A stretch of 64,000 nt of DNA, taken from the NCBI GenBank assembly GCA_022225965.2, contig JAKJXP020000040.1, positions 342,400 to 406,399 of the forward strand. Reading direction: 5' to 3'. The notes beneath the pieces were generated by a model, which did not search any database, had not been told where the DNA came from, and was given only the letters and a program-made list of their open reading frames with translations. The first letter of the stretch is position 1; each line of letters starts with the position of its first letter. This stretch comes from Diatrype stigma. Its lineage: Eukaryota > Ascomycota > Sordariomycetes > Xylariales > Diatrypaceae. The position numbers were made by a program, and so were the translations under genes. Shown here one piece after another: positions 1-11,910 of the stretch.

Positions 1-51
1 GAATAGATCTTCGAGTTCGGGCTCGGGTTCGGGCTCGGGCGTTGAAGCCAT
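1..51 (-). CDS. 5' end of a gene running off the left edge
   Basis: Read on the minus strand, an ATG at 51-49 opens MASTPEPEPEPEPELEDLF and remains open to the window edge. The Pro-Glu dipeptide run comes from a GGGCTC/GGGTTC repeat on the plus strand, and a low-complexity acidic N-terminus is common in fungal proteins. Only 17 codons are visible, so the function cannot be named. It could be a chance ORF through a hexamer repeat. Confidence 0.35.
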   Translation of the reverse strand, partial: MASTPEPEPEPELEDLF

Positions 52-2009
52 AGCGAAAAAGCGAAAGCAAGAGCAATCACTGAATGACTTCGCTGCGTAG
101 AAGAACAGGCTGCCTCGGGCCTGGGTCTCGGGCGTCCTTTTCCACCCTAATTCCGGTTGATGATGGCATCAATCGGTCGGAAGAGATTTCGGTTTGGTTG
201 TGGCCTACCAAACGCGGGGCGCAGGCACTCCCCCCTAGGTCGAAATGATAATAGATCAATCAAAAGAAAAAGAAAAATGGATGGGGGGAATCTAATGATT
301 GATGGGTTGATTTCTGTTGACGGGATCCAAAGGATCGGTATCTCGATCGATGGAAGATCGAGAAGGGTTAGGAAATGCTACCATATTATAGCCTACGGCC
401 GAGCGAAGGAAATAGATACCTGAAGAGACTTCACAATGAGATTGTGAGGGTATTCAGCACTTTACACTTAGGCTTCCTTGCGTTGCTTTGGATGAAGACC
501 AAATACGCGTTGAATGCCAGTATCAGTGGGTTGTGCAATTTGTTGTTTCTAGGAAAGCTAGAGCTAAGTGGGTGGTGGTATGGGATATAAGTAGGTATGT
601 AGTAGGTAAGTGGCACCTGCCTATGGCATTACAAGGGAAGCAACACGCAAATACTGCTACTTGTGTCACCATACAAACTCGGTGTGTACGGAAGTAGTAG
701 CGTTTGTTACTTGCTTGCCGATTTGCTAGTTTCAAATTCAGGTTCACTATAGTGAACCAAATCATCGATATCAGACCAGGTAGGTACTGTTTTCATGGCT
801 GTGGATAATGCCTCAGACTCCAGAGTTGCTCTATGTGTATTGCGTATTTTACAGGTTGGCTAGAGCCCCTTTATATCTCCTATAACAGTACGCTCCTTTG
901 AATCTGGACCATTTTTACCTTTGTCAATTCTCATTATATCACTGACTACATCCAGTGACATTGCTCATCTGGTGCAGATAGGTGAACAAGCCAAACTATT
1001 GCCTATCATCTTTGGCGATCACTTTGATAACTAATCTTTTTGTGACACGAATCTTAGTGCAGGCTGAGAAGGTACTCGGGGATGAGCCTTGAGCCGAGGA
1101 CCCACGCATATGGGGGTATAATATCAAAGATACCTACGTAGGTGTCATAAAGTTACCCTCGAATATTTCTTTCCTAAACATCAAGTTCACGAGAAAGCCC
1201 TTGAAATGCATCCTCACTGCCAGAGCGGTGTAAAGTTACGTCAACGGCAAGCTGAGATGGCTTGGCGTGAGGGCATTCCGAAGATGGCGAGTACAACGCG
1301 GGAGTTGGCAGAACGTACAAGAAATAGGGGCTGAATGGATTGGATATGTTGGAATTGGCTCATGAAGAAGAGTATCATGAATAAAATCATCGAAGCCACC
1401 ACGAGAAGTCAACAAGGTCCCATTGTTGAAAACTAGCTTATCTGCTGCCGCCGTGCCGTTATTTCGTTGTATTCCAAGTCCATATATGATATATCAACCT
1501 CCTTGAAAGATAGGGGCATGTGTGTCGTAGAAGTTATGTTGGCAACTTGAAGTGGGCTGGTGGCACAGGGGTAAAAGTTACGACGTAGCGGGGCTGGAGG
1601 GGTTGAGCTAGCGCCACACCACACCACTCAGAGAGCTCCAGCACATCACCTAGACTGCTAGAAGCCTGCTAGACACTCTACGCGTGTGCTAATTGACTAA
1701 GTCAGGCTAATAGACCTCAAGACAGCGCTCCGACTGGCCAGATTCGAGGCTGGATGGAGCCCCCCGAGCTACCGAGTAACACACCGAGCTACATACAAGC
1801 AGGTACCTACTGGTACTATTACCGAAGCGGCGGGACCTGAAGATTCAAGTGTCAAGATCGAACGACGTTCAACTAGAACGTTTGGAAGTCGCAAGACGCC
1901 AGATCCCAACGCCAGATCTTACGACCATCTCCCGGTTTTTGACCCCCTCCACGCCCAGCCCGTCCATCCCGCCCATCCCGTCCTATCCCAGCGTCTCACT
2001 CGTACGAGA
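52..2009. other. intergenic region without a supported gene
   Basis: Short ORFs occur on both strands, but none shows family motifs or splice-consistent extensions. The last 100 bases are pyrimidine-rich (CCCGTCC/CCCATCC runs at about 1945-1990), as expected for the promoter and 5' leader of the downstream haem gene. A TACCTACGTAGGTG palindrome lies near 1131-1144. Confidence 0.5.
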
Positions 2010-3447
2010 TTGGCAACTACCTTAGCACCTGCACGAATTGTACCTGCGCACTCAACGAACGGGAAGGGATACATACGCACACCTCAAAGAGCCATGTCTC
2101 GGAGACGGCTAACCCAATTGCCATTGCCATGGCTGCGGCCACGAGCACGGATACCGCAATATAACTCGCCGTCTTTCCAACGATATTTCACATCCGGCGC
2201 AAACACCTCCAGATCTACCTCCGGCTTCGGCTCCCACTCTGCCCGAACCAAACTACTTACGATAGCAATTGCTGGAACACTATCGGTTACCGCTACAATC
2301 TACACAATGGTGAGTCTCACTCGTCGATAGGCGGTATATCCTCAGAGCTGCAGAAGCGAGGAGACAACAAGGGGCTTGGGAAACTGTTGCTGACCGGTTA
2401 CAATCATCGTTGCCTTCCCCTCCTTAGGCCATACAACAACCCGTACAAATGGAGCCTAGGACCGTGGCCGACCTCGACGAGCGGACGAAGCGCGAGCAGG
2501 GCGTCGACGACCAGTCGCCGATGCGGCTGCGCATGGAGAAGTTCATCCGGGAGCAGCAGGAGGCCATTGTGTTCGCGCTCGAGCAGATAGACGGCAAGAG
2601 CTTCCAGCGCGACACGTGGACGCGGCCGCACGGCGGCGGGGGCCTGTCGTGCGTGCTGCAGGAGGGCAACGTGTTCGAGAAGGCCGGGGTCAACATCAGC
2701 GTGGTGTACGGCACGCTGCCCAAGGGCGCGGTCGACAAGATGCGGGTGAACCACCGGACCATCTCGGACGAGGAGCACCCGCTCGACTTCTACGCGCTGG
2801 GGCTGAGCCTGGTGCTGCACCCGCGCAACCCCATGGCGCCGACCGTCCACCTCAACTACCGCTACTTCGAGACGATGCGGGCCGACGGCACGCCCCAGGC
2901 CTGGTGGTTCGGCGGCGGCAGCGACCTGACGCCGAGCTACCTCTTCGACGAGGACGCCGTGCACTTCCACCGCGCGCTCAAGGAGGCCTGCGACAAGCAC
3001 GACAAGGCGTACTACCCGCGCTTCAAGCGGTGGTGCGACGAGTACTTCAACAACAAGCACCGGGGCGAGGCGCGCGGCGTCGGCGGCATCTTCTTCGACG
3101 ACCTGGACGCCAGCGAGTCCGACGCCGAGAACACCTTCGCCTTCGTCCAGGATTGCCTCAAGAGCTTCCTGCCCTCGTACCTGCCCATCGTCGAGCGCCG
3201 CAAGGACATGCCCTTCACCGAGAAGGAGAAGGAGTGGCAGCAGGTCCGCCGCGGCCGCTACGTCGAGTTCAACCTCGTCCACGACCGCGGCACCGCCTTC
3301 GGCCTCAACGTCCCCGGCTCCCGCGTCGAGAGCATCCTCATGAGCCTGCCCCTGACCGCCCAGTGGCGGTACATGTACGAGCCCGACCCCAAGAGCCGCG
3401 AGCAGCGCCTCCTCGACGTGCTGCAGAACCCCAAGGAATGGGTATGA
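2010..3447 (+). CDS. HEM13: coproporphyrinogen III oxidase, oxygen-dependent (two exons)
   Basis: Converts coproporphyrinogen III to protoporphyrinogen IX by two oxidative decarboxylations, a late step of haem synthesis. Exon 1 is 2010-2309 and exon 2 is 2428-3447; the phase-0 intron runs from GTGAGT at 2310 to TTAG at 2427. The product is about 439 residues. The catalytic body begins near residue 108 and contains the family signatures [27 protein letters not shown] and [16 protein letters not shown], ending at NPKEWV. The first 100 residues are basic, lack acidic residues and carry a hydrophobic stretch ([19 protein letters not shown], about 82-100). This looks like a mitochondrial presequence plus membrane segment, so the protein is probably mitochondrial, unlike the shorter cytosolic yeast enzyme. 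Exon 2 is very GC-rich at third positions, which creates long spurious ORFs on the other strand and in other frames. Confidence 0.95.
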
Positions 3448-3990
3448 GTTCAACGACGGGTTGAAATGCACGGGCGGGTCAAAAATCTAATGTGGGAAAG
3501 TTTCAAGGGCGTCTTGGAGTAAAACTAGTGCTTGGTTATAAAAATAGGTCGAATTTACAGGTGTATATATTTGGACCATTCATAAATACAAAGAAAGCCA
3601 TTTTTGTATACAGGATTATGCTTTGTGTGTGTTTGTGGCTTTTGTACTGTACACCATCGAAACCCCTGAACGGTGTAGATCTTAAGTCTCTCGTTACATT
3701 CGGTCTCCATTATCCTCGGATGAGCACAACCTCCGGTCTCTTGTCAAAGGTAGGCAACAACATGAGCACGGCCAGAAGTGCAAGGTTTAAGGGGTCAGTC
3801 TTGGCATATATGCCATGTACTGCGGGGGGGTTTCACATCACCAACATGAAGAACAGTGCATTAGTGGCGCAGTTGACATATGCATACAACTCTTCTGGGG
3901 GATCGGTGCTCTCCCACACCATGCCAACTTACAAATCCCTTTACTCAGTATCACGTCAACAGCTGGTTTCACTAGAGCTCTACTATCACG
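3448..3990. other. intergenic region after HEM13
   Basis: Contains a 3' trailer and then the presumed promoter of the next gene. A 181-codon open frame starting at 3492 has no recognisable domain and weak coding character, so it is not called. Confidence 0.4.
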
Positions 3991-5612
3991 ATGCCGACCA
4001 CCGGAAGCCCCCAAGAACTGACCCGAAGCACCGCTGAGATCTTAGAACATCTCGTACATGAGCTTTCGCGTTGCTCACATGATCTCGTTGAGGTTCAGAG
4101 AGCCACGATCGGGGAGAAACACCAAAACTGGGAAGATGAACTGGTCCCTAGACCACTCAATGCCAATGACGACTCCGTTTCGGTCCCTGGTGTGCTTCTT
4201 CCAACGCAGGGAAACATCCTCGAAACACTACGTGAGAGTTTCCTTTCTGTCTTCGGGGTATCTTCTGTCCTGAAGGATCAAAAGCTGCCCAGGTTTCATC
4301 TCCAGCGGGACTTGCCAGACCTAGGTCCCGAGCACACTTACTGGGGGCCCATGCCAGGAAACGACTTCCATATCAAGCCTTCTATCATCTACGACCGATC
4401 CGCTTGGTCTTCTTTGCTGCAATTCGCCCCTTCTAACGAGACCACACGAAGAACTCAGCCCTCCGTGATTCCGTTCGCACACCTTCGTCAGCACCCGTCT
4501 ATTCTTGCGGGCCCTACCTTGACAGTGGACGAGGCGGCATCGAAACTGCGAGCGGCTTGGCCTAGCACAACGATCAATTCCCCCAAGCGTCGCTTGTTAG
4601 GCTCACGGTTCACCGAGCCTAGCTCAGTTGAATATGCCATGTTCAGCTGGCTCGCATCACAAGACTTGAACTCGGAAGGAGTTGGTCTCAAGCTGCCGCT
4701 GCACCCCAGGGGTTACTTCATCTCGTCGGACGAGAAATTTGTACGGTGGCACTAGCCTTACCAATATATTGGGCTGTTGCTGGTGTTTTCTTAAGCGTGC
4801 ACTGATACCTCGGAAGCCATCGCACGAAGGCAAGATAGAGCCCTTTTTAGATACTTCCTTGTCTCCGAAGTCATCGACCAACACTTGGCAGCCTGCACAA
4901 ATTTGGTATGTATCAGGTACCTTATGACTTACGAGCTGTCATGGACAGTATTTGACATCTATTTAGGTCGTTTGCGTCTGCTGAAGAGCCATGGGTTCTG
5001 TCCTTCCCAATGATGGCCAGCATTCTTTGCTTGATGACAGACCCAAATAAACCGGATCTCAACGCCACGATGGACCATGTGGACCGAGATATATCATGGT
5101 GTATAGACTCATTCCAGGCAATTTGCCGCCTGAAAGGGCCTGCAGAGGGGGAAAGGGATCTCTCCTTCTCACTTGGAACGTACCCAGATTGTTGGATGTA
5201 CCTCTACTTCGTCCTCCACTTCTTCCACCCTGTCATGAGAGATGGCAGTAACACATTTGCCTCTTCCTCTGCCTCTTCCGGCTTGCGGTCTGATCGCCGA
5301 ACTTTGGAGACTGATGGTATCGGGTCCTTCCAAGAAGAGCGTATATTGATCAATATGCGAACTGCAATAGGGTCTAGTACCACTTCGTCGGTGAATCCCT
5401 CTCCCTCCACTGTTGGTATTTTCTTGACGGATTGTGGCCATCCACGTACCAATGCTGAAGAAAGGTATTGGAGCGAGCGGGGGATCGAGTCTCCTCCGAA
5501 ATATGCGGGTGTTACTTTGTTCCAAAACATCGTATTGAACCATATAAGTCAACCACCCCTCCAACGTACAACCCCCCCAACGCACAATGCTCTATACGCG
5601 ACGCGCCCATAA
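3991..5612 (+). CDS. hypothetical protein, C-terminus altered by a transposon insertion
   Basis: Not recognised. The best model has exons 3991-4745, 4851-4916 and 4967-5612, in frame throughout (488 codons). The first intron uses a weak donor (GTGGCA) and TTTTTAG; the second is 50 bp (GTACCT...TTTAG). Across the junctions the reading is KFVRYFLVSEVIDQHL and VCIRSFASAEEPWVLSF, both protein-like. The middle is rich in aromatic and proline residues (GPEHTYWGPMPGNDFH); no membrane segment or catalytic motif is seen. The current stop lies inside the left terminal inverted repeat of the pogo element that starts at 5547, so the last 22 residues are transposon-derived. Without the insertion the frame would stop two codons past the target site. 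Splice sites are uncertain. Confidence 0.45.
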
Positions 5613-5635
5613 CTACCCCCCGCCTTTAATAATAA
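5547..5635 (+). repeat. left terminal inverted repeat of the pogo element
   Basis: About 75-90 bp, C-rich (CCCCTCC, CCCCCCC, CCCCCC blocks), matching the right end at about 7380-7465 in inverted orientation. It overlaps the 3' end of the upstream hypothetical gene. Confidence 0.8.
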
Positions 5636-7379
5636 TATATACCGACTTTTCGAAAGCGTATTAGGAAAATAAACCTATCTTTGTATTCTTCATTTTTTAA
5701 CATTTTTAACGATATAATTCGCGCTATACAAAATTAAGCCCTTAAGGCAATTAACGAAATTCTAAAAAAGAAATCCTTTAACGTCGCATTTAAAAATAAC
5801 TACGTCGAACGTACTTATTTAAAACGAAAAATCGAAAATATACGGACCCGTAAAAAAAATGCCAGCGGCATTAAAAAGTTTTTAATTAAATGAAAGCTTT
5901 TTTAATTAAGTGGCTTATTATTTAAGGCAATTTAAGTTATATACCGCCGTATGTTCGATTTCGGCATTTCGCATAACGCCTTTTAATTAATTTTAAGAGT
6001 TTTTAAATATTAGGAAAAAAATAAATAACCCGATTTTTAAAGCGCCATTTCGAAACTCGAATTATTAAAGGCGTTACGTTTAATTATAAACGCTTAAATG
6101 GCGCTTTTTTAAAAACCTATAAAGCCTTATTCGATTAATTAACCTTATTCGAAATAAAGCGAATAATCGAATAAAATAAGGTTAATATAAACGAAATAAA
6201 AATAATAAAAAAAGTAAAAAATAACTTTCTGGTTTTTAAAAATGCCCTTAAAAACGATTTTTTAAAAATACTTATAAGCGCTAATAAATTTTAATTATTA
6301 TATATATTAATACCGACGGCCGTACGTTTTTGTAATTATTTTAACGGCAAAAACGTTTAATAATAATAATTTAATAATTATTTTAATAATTACGAAAACT
6401 AATATTTTATTATATCGCTTAACGGTTAAACGAATATCGAAATCGAATTTAAATGGCTAAAGAAAATATTTATTTCGCATATTAAGCCTTTTTATTTTAA
6501 TTAATAAAAATTCATTAACCTTAATAAGTATAATAACCATATTTTCCAAAAATTGATAATTTTTCATTTTTTTAAATAATATTTACGTATTATATTTTCC
6601 GGCATATAGCTTTTATGCGTAATAACCGTTTAACGTTAAGATATTTTCTTACCTTAAGCGTTGCTTTCGTTTTTAATTCCGTAAGAGGTGCTTTAAAAAG
6701 GCTTCGAAAGCAATCGATAAAAATAACTTTCTTTAAGTACTTACGAAGGCCTAAAAGAATACGTTTTCGATTTTAGAGTTTATTAAAACGGGCTTTCGGA
6801 CGAATGGTTTATGGCTTATTTCGAAAAAAACGGCTTTAAATAATAAGTTCGTTAAAAAAGAGCCGTATAACATACGAACAACGGCGAAAAAAACGAAGCT
6901 TGCAGTTATTTCCTTTAATTTCCTAAATTTCATGGCTAAAATAACTATTAAAACGCCTAAATCCTTTAAAAACGTCGGAAATTTATAATAAAAACTATTA
7001 AAATTCGACCTTAATTTCGATAAAGCAATTGCTTATTTATTGTTTTATAAATTAAACAAATCCCTTAATATTATAACCTTCGATTATATAATAAGCGAAT
7101 AATAAAACGAATAATTACTTATGGCTTTAAAAAACGCAAAGTCGAAAGAAAGGAAAAAGGTTATTTCCGATCTTAACGCAGCTTTTATTAAGCTTTACGA
7201 TATTGCTAAAATAAAGAAAGAAATAAAGGCACTTATCTTTTAAACTATTTGCGTTACTTAGTAATAAAAAGTTTAAATCGAAAAAAAAAGCGAAAAAGAA
7301 AGTAATAAAAAAGGAAAAGTTATAATTAAATTATAAAAGATTTAAATTAATTAACTTAATTCTTCGCTGAAATATAATA

Positions 7380-7465
7380 AGTTAAAATTTAAAAAGGGGG
7401 GGTTATAATGCTTTCGAAAGCGCACTAAGCGTTAGGGAGGTTATACGTTAAAGGGATGGTTAACT
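7380..7465 (-). repeat. right terminal inverted repeat of the pogo element
   Basis: Contains the GGGGGGG and GGGAGG blocks that are the complement of the left end, and ends with GGTTAACT followed by the TA duplication. Confidence 0.8.
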
Positions 7466-7467
7466 TA

Positions 7468-8411
7468 GATGTTTAAAAGGGCAAATGGGATCTGTGCTTA
7501 GATCATGTGGACAGGCAACTTGAGACCAAGGTGCGGACATCATGCCCCTGTTAGCCACTCCTATTGGACTCGGAGACTGACCAAAACAACATCAGATATA
7601 CGTCAGTCTAGCAGACCGACATGCTAATAGGATCGATGTATCCATAACAGAGTCCATTCTGAAGGACATATTCGCGACTCTACAGCTCTTCGCCCAGTTC
7701 CGGAGACATATGGCTTAAGTTCCGCTCTCTATCCGCAAAATACGGAAAGAATGGGAAAAAAACATACGAAGAACTATATTTCCAAATGTTTAACCGGTTT
7801 AATAAATACGACTAAAGTATTAAGTAACGTAATTTATTATAACCAAGCCCTTTAATAAATGAATTACAATAACTGCAACCAGTATTTTAAATTTAATGAA
7901 TTAAAGTTACGTAATTGCAATTAAATTATAATAACGTTATATTAGTTATAATATTTAAATCGAATTAAAATAAAGGCATATATAATGGTCGTATAGCGGA
8001 TTTTTAACGTTTATTTGGCATATTCGAAGCATATTATTAATAATCCTGCTTAATGGAAAATTCCGAAATACATTATTAATAGCCCTGCTTAATAAAAGGT
8101 TTTAACCTATACTTGGTAACCCCCTTACTGGCAACGGCAACCTCCCTTTTTGGCAACCCCTTTTCTGGCAACCCCCTTTCCGGCAAACCCCCCCCCAGCC
8201 TTTACTTTGACCTTACTAGCCCCTATAATCCTTAATGTGGCGGTATATATTAGCCACAATTACCAGCCATTATAACCTGCCACCAGTTACGTAACCAAGG
8301 GAAGTTATCGTAAATTGCGTTACAGGTTGCGCAATTTCGAAAAATCCCGAATGGATAAATTGCAGAGGGTGGTGGACACCAAATGGTGGACATTACGTTG
8401 CACAGGTTGCG
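7468..8411. other. mixed region: normal-composition remnant then AT-rich tract
   Basis: 7468-7745 has ordinary composition and is the original 3' flank of the interrupted gene. 7745-8110 is AT-rich with a RIP-like profile and a short duplication (TTATTAATAATCCTGCTTAAT near 8033, repeated near 8070). No gene is supported. Confidence 0.5.
8122..8196 (+). repeat. degenerate minisatellite, unit about TGGCAACCCCYTTYC
   Basis: Four to five imperfect head-to-tail units built on GGCAACCCC with a T-rich spacer, ending in a run of nine C. It sits where the AT-rich tract returns to normal composition. Confidence 0.6.
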
Positions 8412-8573
8412 TTGCTTGACACCCTGAACACGACCAAGTTGCGTTGTTGCGCAATTGGGATAGGATCATCTCGCACATCGACCAGCATCACAGCAACCTG
8501 CTCAATAGAATCCGCGCGAAGGAGGAAGAAATCAAGGGTCTCCAGCAAAGTGTGAGTCCTATTCAGTCAATCA
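8412..8573 (+). pseudogene. coiled-coil coding remnant, possibly CorA-like
   Basis: An open stretch reads PEHDQVALLRNWDRIISHID followed by a charged helix ending in IRAKEEEIKGLQQS, then a GTGAGT that looks like a splice donor near 8550. This heptad-like helix resembles the segment before the membrane helices in fungal CorA-like magnesium transporter proteins, which is an inference from memory of the family. There is no upstream start: a stop precedes it and the DNA before it is AT-rich and mutated. No convincing downstream exon completes it, although QLSNLVMVLDRARSIG with a hydrophobic tail near 8610-8750 could belong to it. Treated as a fragment. Confidence 0.25.
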
Positions 8574-10044
8574 CTTTGTAACGTTCTCAGGATAAAACAC
8601 CATATTGATGCAACCCAGTTGTCGAACCTTGTCATGGTACTGGACCGCGCTCGATCCATAGGAGGAGGGAATCTTGGGCGGTGGCTCGGGGCTCTCGCGG
8701 CCCTCGCCGCTTTTCAACTTCCCCTGGGGTCCATTCTCGTGAGCGGCCCCCCTCTTCCGTATGAAAATAACTAAACATAGTGCTGCAGCGTTGGCTCCAA
8801 TAGAACAAGGATGGAGATGGCTTACATTGAGATCGGACGGCCTGCTACCCATTGGGTATAGGCCCCAGATTTGTCACTGTATAACAGTAGGGGCTAGAAA
8901 GGAGAGGAGAATCTGGGTTGCCTGATCAGGTCAACTATGGCTAGGGGGCGCGTCATCATTTCGATCCTCTCCTACGTAGATACTGCGACCCGTATACTCA
9001 ACCTATTAATTAGCTGGATGCGACGAGAATTACATCTCTGTGATGGGTACGAATCTCGATCAACCCATCGAGACGTATTCCGACAAGTCAGCTGGATGTC
9101 TTCCTAACTCTTACACCCAGACTCCAGTATGCCAGTCGGCAACTTGGAAGGCCAATGATGAGATTTGTGCCTACCATTTCAAGGCAACAAGAGGCAAATG
9201 GATACCACATCACCTACATCAGCTTCATGCAAGCTTTCCAAGGTTTTTGCTGAGATTAGTGAAATAATCGGCACCCTTGATACTACTCTGACCGGGCATA
9301 TATGCGGCGGTATACATGCAGCCCAGCCACCAATCACACTCTTCGGCGACGAAGCGAGGCTATCCACGGCATTCTTAAATATCAATAGTCTTGTGACGTG
9401 TAGTGGCGGCTTTTATACACACCCTTACCATCCTTCGCCCAGTAAATCTGTGAATGCGGGATGGATGGTAACCGTAAGTCACACGTAGTTGTTGGAGTAT
9501 TGCATGTATCTATTAGATGCAAGCATAGAAGTTAGGAGCTGCGCCTTCTACATTGGTGATCAGGGGGGTGATCAAAACAATATCGCAATATGATGCGATT
9601 GACTCATTGCATTGATATGTCAAATTATGGTCTTCCATTGGTCCATATTCGAGGCCAGCAACGCTTGCAATGTGGTAGAAGTCCATTGGCCGCAACATGA
9701 ACTGCACTCAGACTTCCGCGAAGGCAAAATTCCCCGTTTGACTTGAGAAGAGGAATTTCAAGTGTATGGCGCACCTAGCATACGTCAGACATGACAATTC
9801 CTATCCCAACTGCTATATCTGAATGTACAGGCTCAACGTCAAATGATGATGGCTGAAGCACGGAAGTGGTAATGTCTTATAAGACTTCTTTCCTATTGCT
9901 ATATAATCAAATGGGTTTCTTCATTTAACTATTCCTGAAATTTTCTTGTCTACGACTACCTATGCACCATTACCTTCTCTTGCGGCTCACCAAGCTCGCC
10001 AGCCTTGTGTTGTTATATTGAGTTAGAGTTCCAAATCTGTCTAG
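8574..10044. other. gene-poor region of normal composition
   Basis: Several ORFs of 60-107 codons overlap on both strands (for example 9040-9488), but none shows a domain, membrane pattern or coherent splice model. It may include decayed gene fragments and the promoter of the gene at 10045. Confidence 0.4.
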
Positions 10045-10879
10045 ATGGCACGGGAACCGCAGCCGGACGAGGAAAACCAGTTGAATGCTACCTCAGACGG
10101 GGACGGCACAAATTCGTGTGGGCGGGTTCGGTATCTGGATGAACTTGTCATAGCCGGGAAGACCGAACTGCTCCATGCAGACGCCAAGGGTCATACAGTA
10201 TTGAATCTGGCGACACTGCAGCGCATGATACTTTTTCAGCTACAGGTTAAGATCATAAATGCAGTCCGCCCCTTGGTTGAGAGACGCTTTGGCAGTGGCA
10301 ATCCCCTTGAGGGTAAAGAGCTTAGAGGAACTATGGCTGACTATGGTAACTGGCACCCGAGTGAATGTGACGTATACAGCTGCTTTGGATGGTAGGCTTA
10401 CATTTCTGCACATTACAGTACAAGCGGTGCGGGATTGGGAAATGATGGCCGATTATGAGCTGAAAGCTGCAGGGGACAAGGCACGGGACCCATTCTGCAT
10501 CAACAGCAAATGGGGTTTGATCTCAAAAGTAATGAACGATGCTTCTTTGAGTGCCGAGGGTGTGAGATACGGGAGATGGACATTGAATGAAGCGACAGGA
10601 ACCTTTAACCAAAGGAACATCGTGAATAAAGATCGCAGTTTCAAGAAATTTGCCATCAGATTCGCCACGGCCATGTTCGGCGGTATCGCACTCATAGGGC
10701 CGATGCTGCTTATGGTCTTGCATAAGGATAGGACCACTAATTTGGCGACCACATCGACCGCCGTCTTCCTCTTCGCCGTCATTATATCTATCTATTTGGA
10801 TGGAAACCCCCAAGTAATTGTCGGAACCGTGGCTGCTTACGCTGCCGTGTTGGTTGTTTTTGTCGGGGGTCTTGAGTGA
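10045..10879 (+). CDS. DUF6594-type multi-pass membrane protein
   Basis: Two exons, 10045-10345 and 10419-10879, joined in phase 1 (donor GTAACT, acceptor TTACAG), give a 253-residue protein. The junction reads MADYVQAVRDWEMMADY, which restores one continuous frame. The N-terminal half is soluble and helical (LNLATLQRMILFQLQVKI near residue 50-70). The C-terminal third has three hydrophobic segments: about 178-200 (GGIALIGPMLLMVL), 208-228 (TAVFLFAVIISIYL) and 231-251, ending VAAYAAVLVVFVGGLE. The 'YAAVLVVFVG' ending and preceding 'GPMLLM' are typical of the fungal DUF6594 family, whose function is unknown and which is often near het-like genes. It ends about 10 bp before a large RIP-mutated block. 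Confidence 0.72.
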
Positions 10880-11054
10880 TGCTTAACTAAAGAATTCTTA
10901 AATATGACATAAGCATTAATTAAAGAACTAGAAAATAATTAGGCTTATTTATTAGTTTATATAAGAAATTAATATTTTAAATAAAGCTTAATTAATTATT
11001 AATGTTATAATTTTTTTAATATTCTTAGATTTATTAAGATTTATGTATTTCTTT

Positions 11055-11910
11055 AATAATATTATTATTAATAATTATTATTTATATATTAATTACTTAT
11101 ATACGAAATATGCGATATGTATTTAATATATTTTCTTATATTAAAATTTATTTTTAAGAAATATTACGACTTAATTATTTTAAAGCAACGTAATAAGTTA
11201 TTACTTTAACGTTATTATATACTTGCGCTTTTTTTAAACGAATTATAGCTTTTTCGTTATAGCTTAAATACGATAACATCGTAATATAATAACGTAAAGG
11301 CTTTAAAGAAAAAACCGTCTTTAAAGAACCGGCAATTACTTTAAAGCTTAAATAAAAACCTTTTCTTTATTTTTGCGTAATTTAATAAGTTTCGATTTAA
11401 ACTTTATTAATAATTCGTCGTTAATAATTATGCTTTATATTATATAAACGCAGTTTTAGTTATTAAATAGGAACCGAAATAACTTAATAACCGTAACTTA
11501 AACGTAGCGGTTATTAATTAACGATTATTAAAGATCGTCGTAATTCTTACTCGTTTAATTCGTCGTACGGCACGGATAACTAAAAAGGCGAATCGTAGCC
11601 GCGCCTATTCGGTAATACCGCAACTAATTCGACGAAAAGCAAACCCGTCGAATGGCTAGGTTAAAACAAAGCCCTTTTAAAAAAACAAAATAAAAGATTA
11701 ATACCGAATAACTAGTTTAATAACGAAGTCGTTAGCATTTCTTTTCTTATTAATAATTAACTAAGATACGTTAAAACCTAACGCTAATTACGAAAAAGCC
11801 CTAGGTTTGATTTAAAAATTAATTAAACCTTTAATTAAAAGCATTAAGAAGTTCGAATTTCTTTTATTTCGAAAAATAACGAATTAAATATTTCATTATT
11901 ATATTAAACG
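11055..11910 (+). repeat. dispersed direct repeat, copy 1 (about 850 bp)
   Basis: Aligns over its length with 17225-18085. Shared landmarks include the ATTATT start, ATATGCGATAT, CCGGCAATTACTTTAA-type segments, TCGTCGTAATT and CGAATTTCTTTTATTTCG. This copy is the more heavily mutated. Confidence 0.65.

Larger units (their letters stand above)
5547..7465 (+). mobile_element. Fot/pogo-type DNA transposon, RIP-mutated
   Basis: A complete 1,919-bp Tc1/mariner-superfamily element flanked by the target dinucleotide TA (5545-5546 and 7466-7467). The left end reads AGTCAACCACCCCTCC and the right end, reverse-complemented, AGTTAACCATCCCTTT. The first 37 positions of the two inverted repeats differ only by C-to-T type transitions; similarity continues to about 75 bp. 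The plus strand keeps a degraded transposase: an N-terminal helix-turn-helix region near 5720-5900 and a DDE core near 6450-6950 (FKWLKKIFI, HIKPFY, then the C-terminal ISHKPF-type segment). Stops are frequent and mostly TAA/TAG, as expected from RIP. Length and AGTCAA termini match the fungal Fot family. Inactive. Confidence 0.88.

Noticed and set aside
2404..3471. 355-codon open frame opposite HEM13, and a 282-codon frame on the same strand
   Set aside because: Both are shadows of the GC-rich HEM13 exon; products are Arg/Ala/Leu-rich low-complexity sequences.
3492..4037. 181-codon plus-strand frame
   Set aside because: No domain, poor coding character, lies in the HEM13 trailer and overlaps the better-supported gene start at 3991.
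9040..9488. Overlapping small ORFs
   Set aside because: No domain or conserved feature, and frames overlap on both strands.
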